A DNA stretch of 64,000 nucleotides from NCBI RefSeq assembly GCF_003473485.1, contig NC_053046.1:24815332-24879331 (forward strand), given 5' to 3'. The notes below the pieces were generated by a model. It ran no database searches and was not told the origin of the DNA. It was given only the letters and a program-made list of their open reading frames with translations. Of this stretch, positions 12,359 through 23,364 are shown piece by piece; the stretch's first letter is position 1, and each line of letters begins with the position of its first letter. Position numbers and translations under genes: made by a program. The stretch comes from Medicago truncatula (Eukaryota > Streptophyta > Magnoliopsida > Fabales > Fabaceae).

Positions 12359-12886
12359 CTATAGCATTTCATTAATAATAATGGATTCAATACAACTTGG
12401 GATAACATAATAAATAGTGGGACTAGCTAAGGAAATGGCTTCTCGTGCCAACACATGAGCCGCCACATTCGCTTGTCGCCTAGCGAACTCCACCCTGGAG
12501 TTTGTAAAATGTACATAGAACATCTCCATGCAAGCCTTCATAATGCTTCCAAATTCTGTGTTGTCTGAATGGTGTGAATGGAAAGCATCCTTAGTCACTT
12601 TCGAATCAAGTTCAAACTCAACATTATTAAATTGCATATCTTGCATCCATTGAATAGCATGAAACAGTCCCAACGCTTCTCCAACATCCGCGGGGTAAAG
12701 ATAATCAAAATGCATCACTTTGGCTAACACAAAAGTTCCGGAATCATCCCGTAAACAAATCCCAATACCTGTCCTTTGAAATTGCTCCGAAAAGGCCGTG
12801 ACCACGTTGCACTTAAACCTCCCAATGCTTGGTAGCTGCCACTGCTGAACAACAGTGCTTATACGGGCAGTCTGTTGCTGCAACAC
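12359..12886 (-). pseudogene. LINE RNase H-like domain with lost first aspartate
   Basis: This RVT_3-type domain contains IGRFKCNVVTAF where functional copies have CN-x-D-A-F, so the first catalytic Asp is replaced. It keeps VGEALGLFHAIQW, EFELDSKVTKDAF and RRQANVAAHVLA. It ends with CIESIIINE just before the short 3' UTR and the poly(A) tail. The opposite-strand copy at 11810-12325 retains the Asp lost here. Confidence 0.82.
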
Positions 12887-13915
12887 AGTCTGCTGGACCG
12901 TGACAGCAGCCCGCTGCTGGCCAGCAATCTACTGAGAAACTTGCGGCTGAACTGTAGCAGATTGCGCGTTCAGCTGCGGTGCATTAGCCTCCTGCCAGTC
13001 GACAATTAACCCTCGAGCTCTGTCAACAACAACAACACTAATCTCAGTGACGTCCTCCCAAATTTTAAGGGTTCTATGCTTCCACAAACTCCAACATAAA
13101 GTAGCAAAACGTTGATTAAGTTGCACATACAAGTTGCGAAGCAAATAAAAAATGGCCTCAACGGCATAATCAGTTTGCATAGCTGCATGTTGGACATCAA
13201 ACTACATCCCAGATGAGTTCCACACCTGAATTGCAAAAGGGCATTCAAAGAAAATGTGGTTCATGTCCTCATGATTAGAATTGCAGCTAGCACACACCGT
13301 CAGACACGACACACCTTTGTCTTGCAAACGGACACGGGTAGGTAAACAACCCCTACACATACACCATAACAAATGCTTAATTTTTGGTGGAACCTTAAGC
13401 CGCCAAATATCCTTCCAATTGCCCGGACGATGAAGATGAGAAACGTCGATCAACTCTTCAACACATAATCTATACGCACTCTTCACCGAGTAACAACCAT
13501 TCTTCTCCGCCTTCCAAATCAAATGATCGTGCTGAACTTGTTCGAAAAGTGGCGTATTCAAAATACGATCAGCCACATCATCGCTGAAAACCTTCCGTAT
13601 CAGAGGAAAATTCCAGCTTTTGCGATGGACAGACATAAGGCTTTGAACCTTAATATCACGGACATAATGACTTCTGGTAATGTTTCCATCAATACACTCA
13701 CCGTGAGAGAGCCAAGGAGCATAAAGAATAGGTATATCCACACCAGAACCAATAGTCCACCTAGCCCCGCCTCGCACGATGAAAGGAGCGCTTAAGATAC
13801 TACGCCAAACAAAACTTGGATTATGACCAACGGTGGCGTCAAGATAGGATTTAGAAGGGAAGTACCGAGCTTTAAAAATACGAGAAACCAGAGATTGAGG
13901 TTCTGTTAGAAATTT

Positions 13916-14854
13916 TCATTCTTGCTTGCCCAACATCGCAAGATTGAAAGCTGAGAGGTCCTTGAAACCCAAACCCCTCTGAGTTTTATGAATCGATAGT
14001 TTTTCCCAACTCAACCAAGTTATACCTCTATGAGTGGTTCTGCCATGACCCCACCAAAATGAATTAATCATTCTGTCGATAGAGGTAATAAACGTGGACG
14101 ATAGTTGAAAAAGACTCATAACATAGGAAGGAATGGCTTGGAGAACCGACTTGATCGTAACTTCACGTCCTGCCTTAGATAGGCACTTACTACTCCAAGA
14201 ATTAATGTGATGCCACACACGGTCCTTAATATAAGCAAATGTGGATGTCCTATCTCTTCCAATCATAGACGGCATTCCTAAATACTTACCAGTGCCCAAG
14301 ACAACTCTGACTGCTAAAATGGTGGTGATGTTCTTCTTTAACTCATCGGACACATTCCTACTATAGAAAATTTCTGACTTCGGCAAACTAATTGCTTGAC
14401 CAGACGCAACCTCATACACATTAAGAATGTTCTTCATAACTTGAGCCTGATTTTCTTCCGCCTTAAAAAGGAGAAAGCAGTCGTCTACAAACAGAAGATG
14501 AGAAACTAGGGGTGCCCCTCGACAAATGCTAGTTCCAGAAATGGTTTCACTCTCCTCAGCTTGTCGAATTAAAGATGAAAGACCTTCTGCACAAATTATG
14601 AAAAGATATGGGGAAAGCGGACCCCCTTGTCTGAGACCATGCTCCGGTATTACTGGTCCAACATGTTCACCATTAACAAGAACACTATAGTCAACAGATT
14701 CAATACACATAACCATCCACTGAAACCACTTCTGATTGAAACCCATCTTGATCATCACCTCCTTCAGATATTCCCAATCCATCCTATCGTAGGCTTTACT
14801 GATATCGAGCTTTAGAGCGACAAACTTGTCATTGCCTCTAGTCTTCGTCTTCAT
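13916..14854 (-). pseudogene. LINE reverse transcriptase, palm and thumb
   Basis: The 312-residue frame has KLDISKAYDRMDW (first catalytic Asp), GLRQGGPLSPYLFIIC and the active-site box read as HLLFVDDCFLLF. Most plant LINEs have FADD at this place, so Ala to Val is a change in the catalytic loop; the two Asp residues remain. The thumb side contains KYLGMPSMIGR and WSSKCLSKAGREVTIKSV. It continues, after a frame break, into the zinc-binding region at 13202-13777 (WRLKVPPKIKHLLWC, then CASCNSNHEDMNHIFFEC). Confidence 0.88.
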
Positions 14855-14989
14855 AAAATGGATAACTTAAATAGCCACCATCGCGTTATCAAGAATGGAC
14901 TTATTAGGGATAAATGATGAATGGTTTTCTGACACACATTTATGAAGAACTAATTTCAGACGATTTGCAAGCACCTTAGAGATAAGCTT

Positions 14990-16605
14990 CTACAACACAT
15001 TACAAAGAGCAATGGGGCACCAATCTTTCATAGACGCCTTAGAATTTCCTTTCGGAATGAGATCTATGTTCGTAATATTTAAATTAGGCGAAAAACGACC
15101 TGTATCAAGCCACTCACAACTCTCCTTGAAAATCTCATCACTACACAAATTCCAAAACTGTTGGTAGAAACCGGGATTATAGCCATCGGGACCGGGACAT
15201 TTGTCCGGATGCATAGAAAACATGGCCTCTCGGAACTGCTCCCTAGTGAATGGCGCGGTGAGCATCACATTGTCATCCTCAAACACTGATTGGCGAATGG
15301 CTTGAATAACAGGAGCCACAACCGTATTTTGTTTTTGGAACAAATTCAAGAAATACTTTTTAGCAACGTTGCACATTCTTCGGCTATCAGAAATCTTGTT
15401 ACTTGAATCGTCCTTGAGAGATACAATACGATTGACCTTCTTTCTAGCGGGGGAAGAAGAATGAAAGAATTTCGTATTCCGGTCTCCGTCTCTATACCAG
15501 TGAGATTTCGCCCGTTGCCGCCAATAAGCATCCTCTTGGGAAAGCAATCTGCACGTCTTCTTTCTAAGACTCACAACCTGCTCTTGACTAGGACCAAAAC
15601 TATTCAACCGAATAGTTTGTCTTTGCTGCCTACATTCTTCTATATCGGATTTCAATTTGTTACAATGGTCTATGCTCCATACCACCATGTCAGCCGCACA
15701 AGAAGATAATTTAGAGACAATTGAATCTAGTGAATGCATATGCCAAGCATCAGTCACGAACTTCTTGAAACCTGGTTCCGGGTACCAAGCATTCTCATAA
15801 CGAAAGCTGCGTTTGTGCAAATAAGGCCGTTGCACAGGACAACTATTTAAAAGGATGGGATAATGGTCCGAAGACGGGGCTGCCAAATTCTCAAGCGTAG
15901 TTGTAGGAAAAATATTGAACCAACCGGTGTTAGCTAAAGCTCTATCAAGCCGTTCTTCCACCGCATGCGGCATGCCCAAACTTTTGAACCACGTAAAAGG
16001 ATACCCCTCCACCGGAACATACACCAATCCTGAATCAAGTACCGCCTGCCTGAAACCATTAATCAACCAACTAGGTCGGAGGTTCCTTCCTCTTTTTTCA
16101 CTTGCATCCATGATGTCGTTAAAATCACCCAGAATACACCATGGTCCTGCAAACTGATTAGCCAGAAATTTAAGGAAATCCAACGCATCTCGCCTACGCC
16201 TCCTTCAGGGTACCCGTAGTAACCGGTGAATCTCCAAACACCTTGAACAGAATCAACAACGTCTACAGACATATGATTATTTGAATAGTTTACAATCTGA
16301 CAGTTAAAAGAAGCGCGCCAAAATAATGCAAGGCCACCACTTCTACCATAACAATCAACAGAAAAGCATCAATCAAAACCAAGCAGGTGACGTAAAGCTT
16401 CAATTTTATTACGGTGGACTAATGTCTCACTTAAGAATAATAGAACCGGATTGAAGTGCCGAACTAGGTACTTTAAATCAGAAATTGCACTCGGGCTACC
16501 TAAACCCCTGCAATTCCAACCGATAACACTCATTTGTTGGACACTAAACATGTCTGATGCAATGGCGTAGGCAAGACATGATATGATCATAGTATGGGCA
16601 AACAC
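14990..16605 (-). pseudogene. LINE endonuclease (EEP) and start of reverse transcriptase
   Basis: The domain starts with MSVIGWNCRGLGSP (catalytic Asn) near 16530 and has FLSETLV (Glu), LGDFNDIMDASEKRG (Asp and Asn) and SSDHYPILL (Ser-Asp-His), which together are the APE-like endonuclease active site. These motifs lie in three different frames, so at least two frameshifts have occurred. The C-terminal part contains the linker and the PDKCPGPDGYNPGFYQ word that opens the LINE reverse transcriptase. In an active LINE this enzyme nicks target DNA for target-primed reverse transcription. Confidence 0.85.
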
Positions 16606-16618
16606 CTTTTGTCAAGCA

Positions 16619-18077
16619 TAAAATTAAGACGCAGCCACACCAAACCACTATAAATCAATTTGTGGATGCAAGAAATAAAGCCACGTGAATCACAAACCTA
16701 ATGTACTAATTGATTTAAATGTCATATGGTAGCCAATTGATGAAACCATGCCTCCATCAGAAATATCTTCCATAATCAATGAATTTGAAAGCCCATATGA
16801 TCACATAACATGCAATGGAAAAATGACTTTGTTATTGCATGGATTCCAATTTAACAAGGAGGAATTTGAATCGGAGTGCCAATTGACATATGCAAACACA
16901 CGTAAAATTAACTCCAACACACAAAGGAATTTCAATGATGATCAGTGGAAGAACCCTAGGAGAGAAAACCAGAAGTTCGATCTCTATTTGCTAGCATCTT
17001 TTATTAAATTGCTAAAAAAAAAAGCATCTTTTATTAAAAAAAAAAAAAAAGTAATTTCATTGTCTATGTCTATGTCTACAGTCACTCAAAATTAAAAAAG
17101 TTCGTAGTCAAGAAACATATAAAGCTACGCTCACATTTAAAACTGAAATTAATATATTCTTTAAGAAAAAATAATACTTGATGTGTTTAGTAAATATGGT
17201 TAGTGTAAAAAGCAATATTCGTACAATAAAATCAATGGGTTGGATTGGATAACCCTAACGAAAAAATATATATAATGCATAACAGTGCTTATTAGTTTAC
17301 AACGAAGGAACAAACACCGTCCATAAAATCCAGCTTCTATTGTTGAAATTGTTAGGTTGAACTCTTTCATCCAATTTTAAACCATGAATTTTCTAATGTG
17401 TATGAGTTTTTTAGTCTTTAACTCTTCATCTACAAACAAACAAAAAAAGTAATAAAGTTTTCCTGCAACAAAAAAAAATATAATCACTATTGCAGGGAAA
17501 CTTTGTTACAATCTAACAATCTTCGGTGAAGCCATGTTGCTGCCCATAGTAATTCATCCTAATCCTATTAGTAGTATAAATCTTCTATTCTCTAATTATG
17601 AAACTCTACCAAAAATATAATTTTACCATTTTTTAATTTTTTTAAGGGAACCATATTTTAGTTTTTTTTTTTTGGTTACAAGTCATTATAAATTATTTTC
17701 TTTTCTGTCTTTTGCTTCTACATCCCGGTGTTATTTCTCTCATAAAAAATTATAAATTAAAACAAATTTTAACCAATTAAAACAACTTTACTCATAATCA
17801 AAAGAAAATTTTCTATAATAACTCACTCTCTAAACAAATTCTTCCATAATAACTCACTCTCCACTGTTAAATACTTAGAGTAAAAAACAATCTCCAATAA
17901 AAATTGATAATTGATAATTTATTCTTTAATTATGAAACTTTTTTTTTTTTTTTAGGAATCTCTAATTATAAAAATTAATTGCCAGCAAAAACACATTCAT
18001 GCTTTATTCTAATCATTCCTCACCTCTGAATTTTTTTCCTTTTTTTTTTTTTTTGTGTCTTTTTGTAACAAAAGTTC
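16619..18077. other. AT-rich intergenic DNA
   Basis: No gene is supported. There are poly-A and poly-T runs (around 17010-17050, 17655-17670, 17938-17953 and 18040-18053) and diffuse AT-rich text. A short open frame at 16748-17095 (+) has low-complexity lysine at its end and no recognisable domain. Confidence 0.4.
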
Positions 18078-18277
18078 CCTTTTAGTAGGGGTTGCAAAAA
18101 ACCCATGCCTGCGGATATCCGCGGATAAATTCCGTCATGGATACGGGATGAGTAGCTAAACGGGTACCTGCAGGAAAAATAAACGTGTATTTAAATACCC
18201 GTTGCTTTACGGACACGAACATGGATTTGATGATACCCATACCCGTTAATAAATTAAGTAAGTTACTAAAGAATCCA

Positions 18278-18288
<11 letters not shown>

Positions 18289-18341
<53 letters not shown>
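18289..18341. repeat. (TA)n microsatellite
   Basis: About 26 TA units, preceded by gtgtgtgt and followed by a few atgt units, inside the hAT-type element. Confidence 0.96.
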
Positions 18342-18347
<6 letters not shown>

Positions 18348-18417
18348 GTATGTATGTATATGAGTTTGGTATCTCAAAAAAACCCTAGTATTTTGGATGA
18401 TTATTTGGATTTTAGTC

Positions 18418-18564
18418 TTTTTTTTTTTTGGTACATAGAAGAAATGGCAAAATCATCATAAACTCACACACACAAAGTGGAGGTGTCGGGGTTCGAACCC
18501 CTGTCAAGACGTCCGACCTAACAATTTCGGCATTTTTGCCAGTTGAGCTAGGACTTGTGGGACT
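18418..18564 (-). mobile_element. tRNA-derived SINE nested in the hAT element
   Basis: Read on the minus strand, the element starts with gtcccacaagtcctagct. It has an RNA polymerase III box A (tagctcaactgg, complement of 18539-18550) and, about 40 bases on, a box B (ggttcgaaccc, around 18489-18500), and ends in an A run (the T run 18418-18429). It is flanked by the direct repeat tttggattttagtc at 18404-18417 and 18565-18578, which may be longer because it runs into T residues. Size, promoter boxes, A tail and duplication all fit a plant tRNA-derived SINE moved by LINE machinery. It is not a functional tRNA gene, because it lacks a cloverleaf acceptor stem. Confidence 0.88.
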
Positions 18565-19112
18565 TTTGGATTTTAGTCTTTTCTAACTTTTATTTGGAGG
18601 TTTTTATACTTTTTGGATGTTTATTTGGATTTTGGATGTTTTTACCCTTCTATTTTACTTCAAGAATTTGTATGGATTATGTAAGAATCATATACATATT
18701 ATGGTATGATGAATTTGTTTGGGATTGTGTAAGAATCATGATATTTGTTCGATTTTGGTATGAAGTATAAAATTTGAATGAAATATAATATGTATCGATC
18801 TTTAAAAGTTGAAGTTTGTAGGTAATTAAAAAAGTATTTTTCTTTGTACAAAAACAATAAAAAATTCATGGGTACCCGTGAATATCCTTCGGTATCTAAA
18901 TACCCGTGGATTACCCATATAGAGATACCCACCCGCATGGAGACGGGCACGGTACCATATTTATCCAACGGGACTTGGACAGATATCTACCCGTACACAC
19001 AGATACCCATTGACATCCCTACCTTTTAGAATGGAAAGAAAACAATTGGTCGAATATTTAAGGTAATTTTGCAACAAAGAATTTCTTTTTATATAATTAT
19101 AATTATAAACAT

Positions 19113-19480
19113 AAAATAGATTTTGATTTTTATAAAATCACTACAAAATAATTCTTCAAGTTTTTGATTTTCAAAATCACATGTATCTTAATCTGTAACA
19201 AACGAGCCTTACGATGGGTTTTGTATAATTTCTTTAAGAAATAAAATCACATTTTTTACCTCTAAAAAATATATTCTTTTTATGATTAAGATAAATAAAC
19301 ACAAAAATAGATTTTGATTTTTTATAAAATCACTACAAAATAATTCTTCAACTTTTTGCTTTTCAAAATCACATGTATCTTAATCCGTAACAAACGAGCC
19401 CTATGATGGGTTTTGTATAATTTCTTTAAGAAATAAAATCACTATTTTTACCTTTAAAAAATATATTCTTTTTAAAAACT
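19113..19480. repeat. Tandem duplication of about 190 bases
   Basis: Two adjacent copies (about 19113-19303 and 19304-19480) are nearly identical, sharing aatagattttgattttt, aaaatcacatgtatcttaat and gatgggttttgtataattt. A third, more diverged relative follows at about 19640-19830. The unit is AT-rich and non-coding. It lies just outside the hAT element, upstream of the GT47 gene. Confidence 0.8.
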
Positions 19481-20324
19481 ATTGTATCCATCTGTTACAA
19501 TTTAAAAAAAAATATCGGTATCTACTTTACAGAGTATTGTATATTTTTTTTTTGAAGGAACAGAGTATTGTATATGTTCGTTTCATTTTTTCAAAATATA
19601 CTTTTTGTAGAGGGGAGAGAAAATAAAATAAGCATCAAAAGATGGAGATAATTTTGTAACAAAAAATTTCTTTTATATAGTTTTATCCAAGCAAAGTAAA
19701 TAGTTTTTTTTAAGAAGTGATTTTTATTTCGATAAACAAACACAATTTATTTTTTTATAAATCTCTTAATAATATTCTTTAAACTATTGAATGTCAAATA
19801 ATTTTGTTAATCCTTAACAAACAAGTCTTATATTTAATTTACATTTACTAAAAATAAATAAACTTTATGATGTTCAATTTTAGGTAATCCAATGAATATG
19901 GCAATTGTTTCAATTTTAGTATTAAAAATTAATAAAATAAATTCGAACAAAAAACATGAATAAATACATTTCACTTATCAATAATATGCAAAAAAATATA
20001 TTTTTACATCCTTTTTTTAAGGAACGTTTTTTAAAAACCTTGTATACTTCTAAATCAAATCGTTTAATGATTTCCATAATAAAATCTTATTCTCATTTCC
20101 TCTTATACAAAAAAAGAATATTATTCATTAATATTTTTTTAAAGAAGATACTATTTTAGTATTCTGTTTTTATTTTGTTTCCTTTAATGGAATCTTCAGT
20201 CAACACTCAAATTTTGTTATTTTTTTCTTATAATAAAATATCACTCTTCCTCTCCCTATTCCAAAATCATCATAGAGAAAAAGAAACTCTTACATTCAAC
20301 TTGAAAAGGCCAAAAAGAGAAAAG
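19481..20324. other. Upstream region of the GT47 gene
   Basis: AT-rich DNA with a diverged copy of the preceding repeat. An in-frame ATG at 20187 would extend the GT47 protein by 46 residues, but that extension looks like leader sequence. No clear TATA box can be singled out because of the overall AT content. Confidence 0.35.
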
Positions 20325-21668
20325 ATGAACATGCTCATGTTGAAGAAGTCCTTGGTTAAACACTGGTTTGTGATTTTCATTTCACCCTTTATTTTGTGTG
20401 TTTCTTGTCTTATCCTTTCTAAATACTTTATGAAAGGTGTTTCCCCTACTTTTCATGCACCAAAAAAATTGGACCCTTGTTTAGGCCAATATATATATGT
20501 CTATGATCTTCCTAGTCGATTCAATGATGACTTGTTGAAAGGATGCAACACACTCATTAAGTGGGAAAATATGTGTCCTTACTTATCAAACTTAGGATTA
20601 GGGCCTAAGATTATTGAGGAATCAAATGAAACTGTTATTTCAAAGAAAAATTGGTATGCAACACATCAATTTTCACTTGAAGTAATTTTTCACAACATAA
20701 TGAAAGACTACAAGTGTTTAACCAATGATTCATCACTGGCTTCAGCAATTTATGTACCATACTACGCTGGTCTCGATGTAGGTCGGTATCTTTGGGGAGG
20801 ATTTAATATTTCCATAAGAGATGAATCGCCGAATCAATTAGTGAAATGGTTAGCACAACAATCTCAATGGAAACGAATGTATGGTAAGGATCATTTCATG
20901 GTTGGTGGAAGAGTTGGATATGATTTTAGGAGAGGAAGCGATAAAGATGAAGATTGGGGAACAAAGCTAATGTTTCTGCCGGAAGCTAGTAACATTACGA
21001 TTTTACTAATAGAATCGTGTGCTGATAAAGAGTTTCCTTTATATGAGAATGAATTTGCAATTCCATATCCAACTTATTTTCATCCTTCAAATGATGATGA
21101 GATTTTTGAGTGGCAAAGGAAAATGAGAAATAGGAAAAGGGAATATTTGTTTTCATTTGTCGGTGCTCCAAGGCCAAATTTAACATCTTCAATTAGAAAC
21201 GAGTTAATCGATCATTGTCAATCTTCTAAGAGTTGCAAACTTGTAGGAAATCATTTTGGCGATCCCGTTCATGTTCTGGATGTTTTTCAGAAATCAGTTT
21301 TTTGTTTACAACCTCCTGGTGATTCTTTTACCAGAAGATCAACTTTTGATTCGATTTTGGCCGGCTGTATTCCTGTTTTCTTTCATCCACATTCAGCGTA
21401 TAAGCAATATATGTGGCATTTTCCTAAAAATAATTCAAGTTACTCCGTGTTCATACCTGAAACTGATGTCAAGAGGAAGAGAGTGATGATCAATGAGACA
21501 TTGTTTAATGTACAAGAAAGCGAAGTGTTGGAAATGAGAGATGAGGTCATAAGATTAATTCCGAAGATTGTATACCGTTATCCAAGTTCTAGGTTGGAGA
21601 CACTTGATGATGCATTTGATGTAGCTGTTAAGGGAGTTCTTCAAAGAATTGAAGAAATGAAAAGGTAG
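20325..21668 (+). CDS. GT47 exostosin-family glycosyltransferase (MUR3-like)
   Basis: A single exon encodes 447 residues from the ATG at 20325, which directly precedes a type II membrane anchor (about residues 10-31); an in-frame ATG at 20187 is less likely. The luminal domain shows the plant GT47 group A pattern: QYIYVYDLPSRFNDDLL near 55, NWYATHQFSLEVIFHNI near 109, SAIYVPYYAGLDVGRYLWG near 140, MVGGRVGYDFRR near 192, LFSFVGAPRP near 275, and the strongly conserved CLQPPGDSFTRRSTFDSILAG near 327. This family holds xyloglucan galactosyltransferases such as MUR3 and XLT2, which act in the Golgi on cell-wall polysaccharide side chains. Which sugar and acceptor this member uses cannot be read from sequence. 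It looks complete and intact, and lies alone between repeats. Confidence 0.93.
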   Translation: MNMLMLKKSLVKHWFVIFISPFILCVSCLILSKYFMKGVSPTFHAPKKLDPCLGQYIYVYDLPSRFNDDLLKGCNTLIKWENMCPYLSNLGLGPKIIEESNETVISKKNWYATHQFSLEVIFHNIMKDYKCLTNDSSLASAIYVPYYAGLDVGRYLWGGFNISIRDESPNQLVKWLAQQSQWKRMYGKDHFMVGGRVGYDFRRGSDKDEDWGTKLMFLPEASNITILLIESCADKEFPLYENEFAIPYPTYFHPSNDDEIFEWQRKMRNRKREYLFSFVGAPRPNLTSSIRNELIDHCQSSKSCKLVGNHFGDPVHVLDVFQKSVFCLQPPGDSFTRRSTFDSILAGCIPVFFHPHSAYKQYMWHFPKNNSSYSVFIPETDVKRKRVMINETLFNVQESEVLEMRDEVIRLIPKIVYRYPSSRLETLDDAFDVAVKGVLQRIEEMKR

Positions 21669-22203
21669 ATCACAAATGTCAGCAATTCTTTCCATGTAGA
21701 AGTTGTTGTCCTCTAACAATTGCATTTTCTTTCGAGTAATTTGTTCTCGAGAGTCGGCACATTATTTTTGTATTTACGATAACAAAATATTTCATTTCTT
21801 TAATTATGATTTACGATTTAAATCTTTAATTTTGTTTGAGTTTTGATCTAATATAATGTTTTACTTTGTTGGAATTCAAATTAGTGGTATTATCTCATCT
21901 CATGTCGACTATAAACGTGCTAATTGAATGATATATTAGACATTTGTGTCTCATATACTCAACGTCTTAAGATTTTGTATATCAAATTAGTGTCTAGATC
22001 TCTTGGTAAGCTTGGTTACTTGAACAAGTGTTAACATTATTAAACATTGGTGTTGCATTTTTTAGCTTTAAAAGAGCGTTACAGTAGTTGCATTATAAAA
22101 GTAATACATTAATTGGTGGTACATTGGTGTTGAGTCTTACATTGGTTGCCCCTCTTTGTATCTGGTTTTTCTTTATTTTTATATAATTATATATATTTTG
22201 CCA
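21669..22203. other. 3' flank of the GT47 gene
   Basis: Probable 3' UTR and AT-rich intergenic DNA. No feature is recognised. Confidence 0.35.
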
Positions 22204-22640
22204 TTAAAAAAAAAGTAGATGCATTATAGAAGGTTCAGCCATTCCACCATTGCCAAAATCAGCACGAATTAAATGGTTGGACGACGATGAATACTTGGGA
22301 AACACTATTCTGTCAACAAAATGCAAAGATGAATTTGCGACAAAGATTTGCAAATTTAACAGCTGCAACACTTCCACGAGTAGCAAGTAAAATCCGAGGC
22401 TTCCTGTAGTTGGCATCTGTTCCCATTCTCGATCCTCCAAATGTTGTCTCAGCTCTGCCTCCCGAGCTTGGGCTTCAGCTTGTTGACGTTGATGTTCCTC
22501 ATTTTGTTTTTGTTGTTTCGACATTTTGTGCTTGAAGCTCACGCACTGCCTCGATCAGTTGAGCAAGTTGGGAGTTGACATCGTCTTCCAGCTCGGATCC
22601 AGATGATGTTCGGTTTGATCTTCGTCCTAAAATGGACGAA
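22204..22640 (-). pseudogene. Retroelement or transposase fragment with charged coiled coil
   Basis: On the minus strand one frame gives SELEDDVNSQLAQLIEAVREL and then, after a frame change, QNEEHQRQQAEAQAREAELR and QHLEDREWEQM. Glutamine- and glutamate-rich coiled coils of this sort occur in gypsy gag proteins and in CACTA transposase tails. The piece is short and broken, so its exact source is open. The GC-rich words at 22680-22720 (ccccgcggtgggaacc) stand out from the AT-rich surroundings. Confidence 0.35.
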
Positions 22641-23364
22641 GGTTTGTTAGTGAAGCTAGGTCATTGAAAAGTTTTACCGTAGCCCCGCGGTGGGAACCAA
22701 CACCATGGGCCCCTACGCGCGTCCATTATCCTACCAAAAAAATTACACCATTATTAAAATATGATCGAAAATCTTTCAAATCAATTTGTAAAATATCTCA
22801 AATTATAGTATTTAGCCAAATAAAAGACATTCAAATTATAAAATGCAGGTGCATAGTACAACAAATATAAAAATTAAAGATTAATTAATTTTTGCTTTTA
22901 TATAAAATTATAATTATATAGCTATTTATGTGCGGGTTGCAGACAAACTAGGGATTAGAGTGTTTGCACCCGTATCCATATCCATTTAAATTTGTAGGTA
23001 AATACCCGAGCTGAAGCCCGAACTCGTTAATGCATATGTATTTACCTCACTCATTGTAAGTATTTTTGGTGTATGCCTAATAGGGTTGGGTTTAATTGTT
23101 TTCCCTAATAATATCTAACTACCTTAATAGAGTTTCAAGTTACTCCAAAAATACTAATTGAAAGGTATTTGCAATACACAGTTGAGAGATGGTTAAAGGT
23201 AAGATTTTTCATTTCATATGTGGCAGATTGAGATTTGCGGGTTTTGAAATGTTAATGTCTAACAAGAGAATTTGAACGAGTGTGACAGAAATCATCTGAT
23301 GCAGTTCTTGAAACGGTTATAATTTGAAACCAGAGATTTTTACAAAGATGTTAAGTGTTAACTA
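22641..23364. other. Intergenic DNA with a possible hAT-type remnant
   Basis: Around 22925-23040, words such as cacccgtatcc and aaatacccgagc resemble the internal text of the hAT element at 18086-19021. No ends are found. Nothing else is recognised. Confidence 0.3.

Larger units (their letters stand above)
12326..16618 (-). mobile_element. LINE (plant L1-type), ORF2 nearly complete but broken
   Basis: A 20-base T run at 12326-12345 is the poly(A) tail of a minus-strand LINE. Reading leftward from about 16605 come endonuclease, reverse transcriptase, zinc-binding region and RNase H, the ORF2 order of plant L1-type LINEs. The frame is broken many times (frameshifts near 16300, 16180, 13800, 13190 and 12900, and stops near 14870 and 14990), so it cannot encode an active protein. 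No ORF1 (gag-like) is found to the right, so the copy is 5'-truncated. No target duplication could be recognised by eye. Part sequences are listed separately. Confidence 0.9.
18086..19021. mobile_element. Non-autonomous hAT-type transposon with exact 8-bp duplication
   Basis: The element begins taggggttgcaa and ends ttgacatcccta; the reverse complement of the end is tagggatgtcaa, so the termini are imperfect inverted repeats of the TAGGG-TGTCAA kind. It is flanked on both sides by ccttttag (18078-18085 and 19022-19029), an exact 8-bp target duplication as made by hAT transposases. Both subterminal regions are rich in variants of gggtacccgt and tacccgtgga. No transposase is encoded. A (TA)n run and a SINE lie inside it. 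The exact duplication suggests an insertion that is not very old, although the TIRs have diverged. Confidence 0.88.

Noticed and set aside
18185-18461. Frames with long Tyr-Ile repeats here and at 27841-28088 and 37196-37399
   Set aside because: These are translations of (TA)n microsatellites.
18480-18565. tRNA gene on the minus strand
   Set aside because: Box A and box B words are present, but there is no acceptor stem. An A tail and flanking target duplication show a tRNA-derived SINE.
20187-20324. Upstream in-frame ATG as the start of the GT47 protein
   Set aside because: It would add 46 residues before the type II membrane anchor; family members start shortly before the anchor, so the ATG at 20325 is preferred.
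22664-22870. GC-rich words near 22680-22720 as a possible regulatory island
   Set aside because: The stretch is only about 40 bases and adjoins a retroelement fragment; no promoter or gene is associated.
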